DNA of 64,000 bases from Calliopum simillimum (lineage: Eukaryota > Arthropoda > Insecta > Diptera > Lauxaniidae): contig OX638371.1 in assembly GCA_951812925.1 (NCBI GenBank), positions 83,275,697 to 83,339,696 of the forward strand. The letters run 5' to 3'. The position numbers and the translations under genes were made by a program. Numbering within the stretch: the stretch's first letter is position 1; each line of letters starts with the position of its first letter. The notes under the pieces are model-generated. The model saw only the letters and a program-made list of their open reading frames with translations. It was not told the DNA's origin and ran no database searches. Positions 26,101-38,100 of the stretch are shown one piece after another.

Positions 26101-29100
26101 AAATTTGTTCACTAAAATGTCGCAAAAACGCGAAAAAACGATTTTTTTTTTTAAAAAATGTGACTTATTTAATTATTAAGTGGAGATAGGACAGTATCGC
26201 TCTTGAAAAAATTACAGTTTGGAGATAGGATTTTTTTGAATTATAGAATATTTTGATATTTTTCTGGTATTTTGACATCACACAGTTTTCCACACGGTAA
26301 AGAATCCCACAATGATGCCATAACTGTAAAAATCTCAAAATCGCAAAAAGTGGAGTTAAGACTATAGCGCTCTCCTTAGATTCCTTTATCGATACCCAAG
26401 AGGAAAAATTTCTAGCGCTTCTGATCCAAGCACTTCAAAAGTGCTTGTCCCCATAGAAATATAGAAGCACTATCACAATGATTTTTTATAAGGTTGCAGT
26501 AAGAACAACGTGAGTTCGAACCTAGCCCGGGAGATTTTTTTTTTTTACTTTTTTTTAATTTTTTTTGCTTTATTTTAATATTTTTTATTCAACATCTTTT
26601 ATTTCACTTTTCTATTTTCCTTTCTCTTATTAATTTACTTTTGTTTAACCGAATTGAAATTGATTACACAATGATTCCATATAAGGCTGCAGTAAGAACA
26701 ACGTGAGTTCGAACCCAGCCCGGGTGATTTTTTTTTTCCGTTTTTTTATTTGTTTTTGCTTTATTTTTTTTTTTTTATTAAAATATTTTTTATTCAACCT
26801 TTTTTATTTCACTTTTCTATTTTAATTTCTCATTTTTATTTACTTTTGCTTACTTGAATTGAAACTGATTGCACAAAGATTCTATGTAATGCTGCAGGAC
26901 AGCATTTGCTTAATATACAAATTTAATACCTCTTCATATCATCGGGCGTTGGTGGAGCGGTCTAAAGGGTTGGTAAATGTAAGAAAAAAATATCTAGCAC
27001 GCGGAGGGTCATGGATTCAAATCCTGGCGCGGCCAGTTTTTTTTTTTTTCTTTTTTTTTCTTTTTTTTTCTTTTTTTTAATTTTATTGAAAAAACGCTTA
27101 CCGCAGCATTACAAATAAGCGCTTTAAAAACTCTCTTTTGGTAAGGCTGCGGTAAGCTTTTGCTCGCTTACATCCTATGACATGCAATGTTAAAAAGAAA
27201 GTATTGTTCTTACGGAGCGGAAGCGCTTATTGGTGAAAAGGATGCACTTCAGAAGGGTTTTTGAAGCACTACTTTTCCCCTTGGGTATGAGCAGTTTATT
27301 TTGAAAGTGTGGTTAGTCCAAAATGTGGTTAGGCAAAAGTAATGTCATACACTTTATGCACCATAATAATCGGTTATTCGACCGATATAATTTTTTTAAT
27401 TTAATACTATCATTTCCACATCGTCAAATAAACTTTTCATGAAACTGAGACCAATTTATTTATTTCCAACAAAATGTCAGCCAACTCATATTATGGCATT
27501 AAAAATTTCAGAATCCGCGATGACGGCACTTTTAGTATTGTCAGCTCCCGGATTATCAAGAGTTATGTTTGAACGTTTAGATTGCTATGAGTATTTGCAA
27601 ATGATACTTGTAAGGGTAGCAAGTGGAGAACGAAGGTTTCCTAAGGTAGAAATAACTAAAGCCTATTTAAGGTCATCAATATCACAAAACAGGCTTTCTA
27701 GTTTAGAAACTCTTTAATTGAGAATGAAATTGCCAAAAATTTTGACTTTCTGAACTTTTTAAAAATTTTGTATCTTAGATTTTGTAAATTTTTAATGTTT
27801 AACGACCTAGATATTGATTTAGCTAAACTTAAAGCTTTAGACTGATTGCTTTTCCTTTAGCTTAAGTAAAGGGTTTGCGAGTTTAACTTTCTTAAATTAA
27901 GTAAAAGCCACGCGTAATAAAAAATTTTAACATTCCGATGACCAAAAAACCTTATGTATATAAAAAAATTATAAGATTAATGTGTAAATAATATAACAAT
28001 TCTATTTATGATTGTTCAAATATTTTGGTGTTATTTTTATATTAAATAATGAGTAATAACAAATTTTGGTTTAGTCTACGGAATCAACTTTTGTTCAAGA
28101 AGCGTTTTCAATATAAAGTACTTTGCAAGAAGGCTAAGGCCGGCTCTGAACTATTTCAGGACCTTTGTTGATTATTAATAGGTATAGAAACATAAATGCA
28201 AATATCTTGGAATCTTAAAACGCAGCTAAATTACAATACCATATGTGTTCTTTCGGTTAACAAATGAAAAAGTTTTGCTAAATATATACTTACAGCAGGA
28301 GGTGGTAGAGTTTGACGCAACTTGTTGACTCTGTTAACAACTGATTGACTGAAACTAGCGTCATAATGTGTAGGTTCCTATAATTAAAAGAGTTCATGAA
28401 ATTCACATAAATTTGCATATGTATACATAAAATGCTACACAACAACTGAATCACCAAAATTTTGGTTCATCGATCATGAATTAATTATGAGGTTTTAAAA
28501 TTTTTGCCTAAGTTAGTTCTATCTGCAAAGTGTTGGCTTTTTGAAATTATGATGGTTCAAAAATGGTTTTGCATTTAAATTACTTTATTCTTTACATTTT
28601 ATTTTGAAAATTTTTTTTGTTGTCACCCACTTTTAGCCGCCATATTGGATGCGCTTTAATGTTTTTTTCAGGAAGTCAAAATTTTTCCGAAGATTCTTTC
28701 TTATGTAGACAAAGTATGCCTTAACATTTCCAAAATGATGCTTAAGCATCGAACTGCGAACAAAATTATTTGCAAAGTTAAATTGTAAAAATGTTCTTTG
28801 AATATTGTCAGTAGATTTTGGGGTTTTTTTGTTAAATTTTATATGCACACCAAATTTGCAACTCCACAAGAGAGACATCCCTAAACAAATGCAGTGAAAA
28901 CCAGCATAATTAAATTATAATGCGAAGCTCTGTTAATGTTTGGTTTAGCTCCATGAAATACTCGTGAACCAAATTCATTTCAAGTTCTTGGACTAATATA
29001 TTTTCGAAAAAAATAGATCCATTCCTTTCATTTTCAATGGACTTTAATATTAATAAGAAATATATTGCTTATACTTACAATCGCTTCTGGGGTCGGACAC

Positions 29101-32100
29101 ACCATTTCATTTTCTGATAGTTCTATTGACATGTTTCTTTTAGATGGTGAAACCTAAAAAAAAATACAATTATACTTAACAACTAAGTATGAACTTATGT
29201 GTATTATAATACACAATTTTCACCGCACAACAAGACGGTTTAATAGCCCAGTGCGACACATGAAAAGTGAACTAAAATCCGTTATAAGGCGTCGAAGTAC
29301 TCGGCGAAACAAGTAATTCTGCCAGAGCGTTTTGCAAAGTTGACTCATATAAGGATTTTATGGTCATTTTTGCGATTTTAAGGCACTAGATGAATTTTTT
29401 TCGGTTAAGATTGTTCGGCATTTTTTTTCTTCTATACAATAGCTACAACATTGCTGAAGTCATCAAAACAATATCTCGGCTCGTTACCGAGATATAGCCA
29501 TATGAAAATGATGCTGAAAATTGCAACTTTTTGCCTCAAATTGGATTTTGAGCGATTTTTCGATTTTTTCATATGGCTATATCTCGGTAACGAGCCGAGA
29601 TATTGTTTTGATGACTTCAGCAATGTTGTAGCTATTGTATAGAAGAAGAAAAATGCCGAACAAACTTTACCGAAAAAAATTCATCTAGTGCCTTAAAATA
29701 GCAAAAATGTCCATAAAATCCTTATATGAGTCAACTTTGCAAAACGCTCTGGCAGAATTACTTGTTTCGCCGAGTACTTTGACGCCTTATAACGGATTTT
29801 AGTTCACCGTCAATGACTTGAAAAATGTTGCACTGTGTTATCAAGGATTGAAAGGATAACTGACTACATATTTTGGCAAAAATAGACAAGTAGACAAAAC
29901 CAGACGTATTTTTTAATAAAATATAAGAAGCAAAACACGCCAACTTTCCAGAGCAACAACTTAATTTCACCAAAAATACCATCAGGTCACGGGTAGAACG
30001 AGAAAGTTAATTACGCTTTGTATTACTTTGGATAGCGCAGAGCACATTGCAATGGGGCAGTAGTTGCTTGTGTTTGTTGCCTAGCTTCTTTTAGGGACAA
30101 GCTGAATATTGGTAATCTTCCAACACGAGGGAAATTCACTACTAGTAGTGAAATATTAAAAAGATTGTGCAATGGATGAGCCAGTGCTGAATAACATTTC
30201 TGAAGAACACGGGCTGATGTACCGTCTGGACCCGAGGCTTTATGAATGTTGAGATTTGTAAGAAACCTTTTAACAGCCCTTATTCGAAAGCGTATATTCG
30301 GCATAACAGAAGTCTATCTCTCTACAAAGAGCAGTGGCTGACCAAATACTATTGGGGAGATGTGAGTTTTTAGCAAAGAAGCTAGCCAGAAGATTAGCCT
30401 TAGCTCTGTGATGACTTTGTCGTCTATCAAAAGAGTTGGAATAGACGAAGAGTTCTGTTTTTTCACCCTTTTGACAAACGATCAGAAGTTTTTGCTACCT
30501 TTCTGAAGGCTGAGGACTTTTTTACGCATACCAAGTTCATACAGAAACTTTTCGCGCTGAATCGTAGCATTGCAGCAATTTCTAAACAAAATGCGTATTC
30601 TTTCAGAATTGGCATTTCTGTCAGATCACCGATTCCAAACCGCTTCCTCTTTCGAACTAACCGCGTTTCTGCAAGTCTCATTAAACCAAGAACAGTCTAT
30701 TGCTTTAATGGAAATATTTTTAAAAGGAATAAAATACCGCATAATCTCATGCATCATTAAAGCCATGGCATTTATGTTTCTATCGATGAAACACTACTTC
30801 CAACTGAATGACCATTTTCGAAAAAGTTACATATCCGAACTTCAAAAGTTTTCCGGAAACGAAACAAACTGATTATTTTCTGAATTACCTAGTTTAACAT
30901 TTATGAAATTTCTTTTTGAGTTACATTCAAGGACTAATTACACTGTACAACACGAAAATCTGAATTTGATCTCGATAAATTTTTGACTAATTCAAGGTTG
31001 CTGGCAACCGTTTTTTTCCTATCACGTCAGAGATCCTAGTTATCCTTGAATTAAAGTGCAGAAAATGCTATGACCAGACATGTGGCGTACATCCGGGGAC
31101 TAGTGTAGTTCACTTTGAGCCAAAGACTCTTAAAAACGATATCTGCATCATTATTTATTTTTTTTTTTTTCATTCTTAGGAAAAACCAATGGAGCACTTT
31201 TCATTCTACTGAAGGCTTATTTTGGCTAAAAAAACATATTTTTTGGTCATCACTTTTTATTTCATTAGAATATGTATACCCAAGAGTGCTTTAGGAAAAA
31301 AGATTATGTTCTTACAAAAATTTTGGCGTTTAAAATTTTTTTTTTTTTTTTTGGGGGGTATTGATAATATTCGGTTCCAAAATCGATTTTTTTACGTTTT
31401 TCAATAACGAGGTCACAAAAACGATTTTTTACTTAAAAGCAAAGTAACTCACAAGAAAAGTTTGTAAGGCAAAAAATGCTCAGAACTGTTCAAAGGATAC
31501 ATGTGAACTTTTTCAGAATTTTGTAATTTTTTTTTTTTTTTTTAAACATAGCATTTTAGTGGGTTTGTTGGCCGATTTTGTTCATTTTCAATCTCGGAGA
31601 CTAAATTTCATGGAATTACCGTGCTTAGTTTTCCTATGAAAAATATTTCAATGGACAGACATACAGTCAGCCAGGCAGACGGATATGGCTATATCGACTC
31701 ATGAGGTTACATTGATTAAGACATTCAACATGCTTTCGCATACCTGACACTCCTCCTTCACGGTGTTACATACGGAAGGACAAAATGAGTATATATCTGG
31801 GTGTAGGGTATAAAAAACTTTTTAACAAAAACAAATAATATAAACTATGAGAATAACAGAAAGGAAAACTTACTCCATATGTCGGCAATTCATCTTCAGT
31901 CAGTGTCATATTCATTCTTCTTGGATCCTAAATCATAAAGATGATTATTAATAAAAATAAATTGTATAAATTTTTATATTGAACTTCATTTTAAATTACC
32001 AGTTCTCTTTGTGCTCGAAGTTGTTCCAAACGTGACATATATGTAGGATCATGTTGGCAAAACTGAAATTTATTTTTAAATGAATTCCATCATAATCATT

Positions 32101-35100
32101 TGAATATCACTGTTCAACGAATTTTAGACTATTGATTTTATCTGAGTTTGGATTATGTAATTATTTTGCATTCTTATTGACGTAATAGCACTGCATTTAT
32201 AAAATTTTTCCATCACGTCTCAGTTTCCAGATAAAATGAAAAATCCAAAATCAAAATTTGCATCCATGAAAAAATATATTAAGAAATGTTTTGCGGTCAA
32301 TATATAAAATAAAAAATTTAGGACGATGCAAAAAATAATAAGAGTTTCAAATCTGAGCAAAACTTTCGAATCAGTCTAAAAGATTTAATTTATGCCCGTT
32401 TTATTGAAAAAATTTATTAAGAAAATCCCTACTTACCCGTTTGTCGAGTGTTTCACTTGCTCGCGTTGGTCGTCGGAGAAGTGATGGTCTCTGTTATTAA
32501 ATAAATTTTTATTATTTATTTATTCTTGTTATTATAAAATTTCTATCTATACTTTTATCTAGATCTCGATCTGAGCTAACAGTATTTATTCACAATTAAA
32601 ATGATTTATTTTTTCATAAGCTTAATAAAAATACGAAATTTTTTGTAATAACTTACAGGTTGTGGTGTAGGAATGGCACGTCTCTATAAAACATATTACA
32701 AAATTAAACTTTTTCTCTATGCGAATACGTTTAAAATGAATTAAAGTGAATTATCTGAGAGCCATATCATAACCAACTATCAGTCAATGCGATAGGTCAA
32801 TGAAAAACCTAATAAAAATTCATAAAATTTTTGTAATAACTTACAGGTGTTCGTGATAAAGCAGCGTCCCGCTATAAAACATATTCGAAAATTAAACTTT
32901 TTTTCAATATGAATACTTTTAAAAATCAATTAAAGTGAAATATCTATGAGCAGTGTTAACTGTTACTCAACTCGATAGATTTTAAAATAACCATTAAAAT
33001 GGTGTTGAAGCCACACTTACGCTGTAAGAATAAGGCACGGCTCCAGGCATTGCAATTTCAGGGCAGGTCTGAAAACAAAGTGTTTGTTATTTAATATATA
33101 AGGCAAGCAATAATCATCATTAAAAAATTTTATGACTCTTTGAAAAATTTTCGGATCCCGCCCACTTTCCGGAATCTAATCTCCGGAAGGTCTATTTTCC
33201 GGAATGTCCAAAAACCCGAAATCTTTTTTCCGGAATCCGTTTTCCGGAATGCCTTTTTCCTTAAGGACTTCTTTCCGGTATCTCTGGATTTTCTTCAGCT
33301 TTTCGTTTCAGCCCAATTTTTACTGCTTCGGCGTCGACTTCGTTGAAATCTGGGGGATGGTTTTCGTGTGGCGAAGAAGAGTTTGGACCTTTGTACACTA
33401 CGATGGCACTTCTCGGTACACTTTCAGCCGTGATTGCTCTTGCGCGACATTCTTTAGAGCGATAGCGTATGCACTCCCAATATATTTTTCCTTCCTCACG
33501 TTTTCTGCGAGTGTAGAGAAAGCCATCGATTGACAATTTTTTACCAATCATTTCTGCATCCATCTCGGTAAATTTGGAAAAATAGACATGCGTAGAAATT
33601 TTTTAAACCTAGACGTATGTCAAATGATGACAACTTCAAATAAACAAAACAAAAAACATTCCGGAAAATGTCCGTTCCTAAAATATGTTCCGGAAAAAGA
33701 AATTCCGGAAAATGGATTCCGGAAAAAAGTTTTCGTATTTTTGGTCATTCCGGAAGGTAGACTTTCCGGAAACTTAATTCCGGAAAGTGTACGGTAATCA
33801 AATTTTCAAATTCCATGCTTTGGTAAATTTTTTCGAGTTTCACCCGTACATATTGGGTGTAATCGATAAAGTTATGAAGCTTCTGGGAGGTGATAGGGGA
33901 GGCCTAGACTAATGAAAATAGCACATGGAGGGGAGTCTCAAATGTTACCCTGAGGAAATATATGAATATAACTGATATTCTGACGTATCTTACAAAAAAC
34001 GCTTTCTTGGGTCATCCTAACGTTTTAGTGAACTTTTTTATAACAGATTTTAGTTAACTGTATGATCTTTCTAAGAGTGTGTCTGGTCTATGTGTTTAAT
34101 AGGATTTCACAAAGCTTATACACTTAGATAAAAGTTTCTTTTACAAAATTGTTCTCTTAAACGTTAGGGTGACCCAAGAAAATTTTTTTGTAAAACAAGT
34201 CAGAAAATCAGTTTTAACGCTAAAACTCCTCAGCGGTACATTTAAGTCCTCCGCTCAAAGTGCTAGTTTTTGTTAGTGTAGGCCTCCTTAACCCTCAGAA
34301 GCTTCATAACCTTAACGATTACACCCTAGGTGTAAGTAAAAAACAGTTGAAACGTACCAAAAATATATTTTTTTGAAGTTATTATTTCGAAGCCCAGTGA
34401 CTAATCGTCGACTGAATATTATTTTGCCGTAAACGCCACTACGTTGAAAAAGCAAAAGCACATAACTTGTGTAGATACGAGAACAAGTTATCTGCTTTTG
34501 CTTTTTCAACGAAGTGGCGTTTACGGCAAAATAATACTCAGCCAACGTAGTGTTGTTAGTAGAAACTGATTAATCTAATCATAAATCCCATTATTGTTAT
34601 AGTCTTTTTGTGAGTGTATGTTTGATTAGAATAATCAAATCACATCACATTTTGGTTGACACAATTATGGTTTGCTAGTCTTTATTTATGGTTTTCGAAT
34701 TTTTTGCAATTTTATCGAAAGATATTTTTTCTTTTCTATTACCTGATTTGCTGTCCATAATCTCATCGGTGCCATTTCGTTTGCTGTCGGACGCTGTTAA
34801 ATTAAAAAAGGAATTAAGAAAATTTTGATAGGAGGAAAATTTTGTGTGTCCCTTTTTCAATGAAAGATTAATCGATCAAAAAATCGGTAAAATCAGATTC
34901 CATTCATTCCATACAAGCTTAAGAAAACTTTGGACTCGTACGCAACAGGGACTTCCAAGCCCCTGGGAAAAATACTTTTTGAATTTCACTACTTGCAGTA
35001 TTCGAATTCAAAACACTGCAGAACAAAGACACCGGTGGTATCGATTTTTTTTTTTTTATTTACAGTATCTGTCATGATCAAACATCATCTGCTCCCCAGA

Positions 35101-38100
35101 ATTTATGGAGAACGCTAAAATACTTAATTTTGTGGGGTTTGGCCAAAAAATTTGGTGGATTGTTCAAGAATATTTAAGAATGAATGACAAATATCCCAAT
35201 AGCTGCCTAGTTGTCGCCTAAGAGAGAGAAAATCTAAGAACAACATCTATTATTTTTTCCACTTATAATTTTTCCTGGACATATCTGTTCTCTAAGAAAA
35301 ACCCTAGCAAAATTTATTTTGTGCAATTTTTTCCCCCACCTCCAGGGCTTTCAAGGTGCCCTCAACCCTTTCACCGAACTTACTTAATTTCCTACTTCAA
35401 TCCTTAAGGGGAGTCCTCTGCAAAAATTAAGTGTTTACGAAACTGACTTCCCAACTTCCAGTTGTGCCCCTGGTCGGAGTTATATCTGTATCGGACCTAC
35501 CTTACTTTGACCCTCTCAAATTTTCCCCGGTCATACCAATCCTTATCTCTACCTCTTAGGGGGCACCAGAAACGCGAAGGTAAAATCCCCTCAATGGTGG
35601 GTATAGCGGAAAGCATTTTTGGGGAAAGTGTTGAGTGGAAAAAATAATAGGGGTAAGTCTCATATTTTACCCCCACCATGAAGTAGCTGGAGACAATTTC
35701 ATATCAACATAATTTTTGCAGCGATGAACTTCTAAGGCGTGAAGATAGATGGCGCATTCGGAAAAATTGAAGAAAAAAATTAATTCAGGTTAGTCTTAAA
35801 TTTTACAATACCTCAGGCACCCTGGAACTGGACAAAGTCATAATTTAATTTTTGCAGGTGAGCGCCCCTTATGCTTAGAGATAGGCGTTAAGTATGTTCA
35901 AGGAAAATTTTGAGGAAAATAAATTAATGGAGGTTTGCCTTAAACTCTACCCCGCCAGGGACTCTTCGGAAGAGTAGGGAGCCAGTTTCAAAAGTTTCAT
36001 AAAATCGTAATATTTCAGAGGAGGCCCACTAAGGGGTGAGTGTGGAAAAAAAAAAATATTAAATGGATAAAATAATGAATGTTGATCCTACATTTTATCC
36101 CTCTCGGGGCGTTATCTGAGCAGCTATGGGGCCATTTGTAGAGCATCCTCACATTTTAGTTAACTTTGACATCGATGAGACACGTCTTATCTTCATCTGA
36201 TCACAGCAATTTTTCGGATCAGGCATTACTTGATCAAAACTCACGAAATGAAGGGTTATCGCGTATCCAAATCTTATTATTAAGAATTTCCGTACTAAAC
36301 TAAATCATGTACATAGAGCATTAATGAATGATGGAATGAATGGCGCGGGAACAATGATTTCAGCATTTGTGATTTTCGATTTTGTGATTTCTGAATCCTT
36401 ATCGACAATGTTCGTGTTCGCTTTGTTATAGGGTAATATGCCAGGAAGGCAAAAAAAAACCAACATATTTCTTGGCGTTAGGAAATAACGCCCAAGGAAA
36501 TAACGCCCAAAAAAAAAACGAAATAACGCCCAAATTATTTTCATATAAATTTGGGCGATAATCATTTTGGAAATAACGCCCAAAAATTTGGGCTTTATTT
36601 CGTGTTTTTTGGGCGTTATTTCCTTTTTTTTTTAAAAAACGAAATAACGCCCAAAAAAAAAATGAAATAACGCCCAAAAAATAAAATGACGTAATAACGC
36701 CCAAAATAAAAAACGAAATAACGCCCAAAAATATGAAATAACGCCCAAAATCAAAAACGAAATAACGCCCAAATTATTTTCATATAAATTTGGGCGATAA
36801 TCATTTTGGAAATAACGCCCAAAATTTATTTGTATGAAAATAATTTGGGCGTTATTTCGTTTTTCGTTTTTGGGCGTTATTTCATTTTTTAAAAATAAAA
36901 CGAAATAACGCCCAAAAAAACGAAATAAAGCCCAAATTTTTGGGCGTTATTTCCAAAATGATTATCGCCCAAATTTATATGAAAACAATTTGGGCGTTAT
37001 TTCGTTTTTGTTTTTGGGCGTTATTTCATATTTTTTGGGCGTTATTTCGTTTTTTATTTTGGGCGTTATTACGTCATTTTATTTTTGGGCGTTATTTCGT
37101 TTTTTTTTTGGGCGTTATTTCCTTGGGCGTTATTTCCTAACGCCATATTTCTTACCGGGGATGCACATGTGCTTGGAGGAGGACCACTTGCGTCTGATAC
37201 AGGGCACTGTTAAGTAAAATAAAATAATTATATTTAGAGAATAAATAATGACTAGGTACACTAAAGGGCAAGGTTGTTGAATTGTTGCTCCACGTAAATG
37301 GGCGCATATTGGCCGATTAACTTGCTAACGTTAAAGAATTTTCAATTAATGATTCAGCAAAGGAAGTTGCAACAAGGCAATTTTAACAAACATTTAAAAC
37401 ATTATTAACAATACATATTTTTCTTACTTCTTGTGAAGGTATTTCTAATGGGCTCCTAGCTCCACTAGCGTACGGACGTGTTGCCTACAAATATAAGAAA
37501 CAATAAAGTTATTTATATTAAATTTTTTTTAAATATTAATTCATTCATTTCATAAAAAATGTTACTTTGTTGTCCCAGAAAAATAAATTTCTAAAAAAAT
37601 ATTTAAAAATTTTTGGATATCTCAAAAACTTTGCATTCGGCACAATATTACATCGGTGTTATATTGATTTTCGGTTCAAAATCTTGGTATGCTAAAGATC
37701 AAGTCATAGTCTTTATAAAGATAATAATCAAGACTGCTACTTTGCCATCTTTATTTTCGGAAATTTTGCATACTCAATACCCTCGAGCAGACTAAGGCCA
37801 AAACCATGACTGAGAACGAGACTGCACACTAAAGACCAAGACAAGGACTGCTATGATCTTGGTCTTGACTTTAAACTTTTTTCCCTACAAAATTACACTT
37901 GAAAATTATTAAACGCTTTACTGGAAATGGATTAACTCAAAAAGGACTATTTCTAACATCGAAAAAAATACGGCGTAAAAAATGCGTGTGCATTTAAGAT
38001 TGTGGACATGGCATTATTCATTCATACTAGCAATACATATTTTAAACCCCCGCATCTGCTCAGCTAGCAATTATAATTCTATTTATAAATTGCATTAATT

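Noticed and set aside
26941..27037. Possible functional tRNA gene
   Set aside because: Arms do not pair as a proper tRNA and it is followed by SINE-like T runs; treated as a tRNA-derived repeat.
29432..29642. Two ORFs with the same protein start on opposite strands
   Set aside because: They are the two arms of the foldback element, not genes.
36305..37217. ORFs on both strands with WALFRF/GVISF repeats (also at 23907-24157 and 60285-60776)
   Set aside because: Translations of the AAATAACGCCC foldback repeat; mirrored on both strands.
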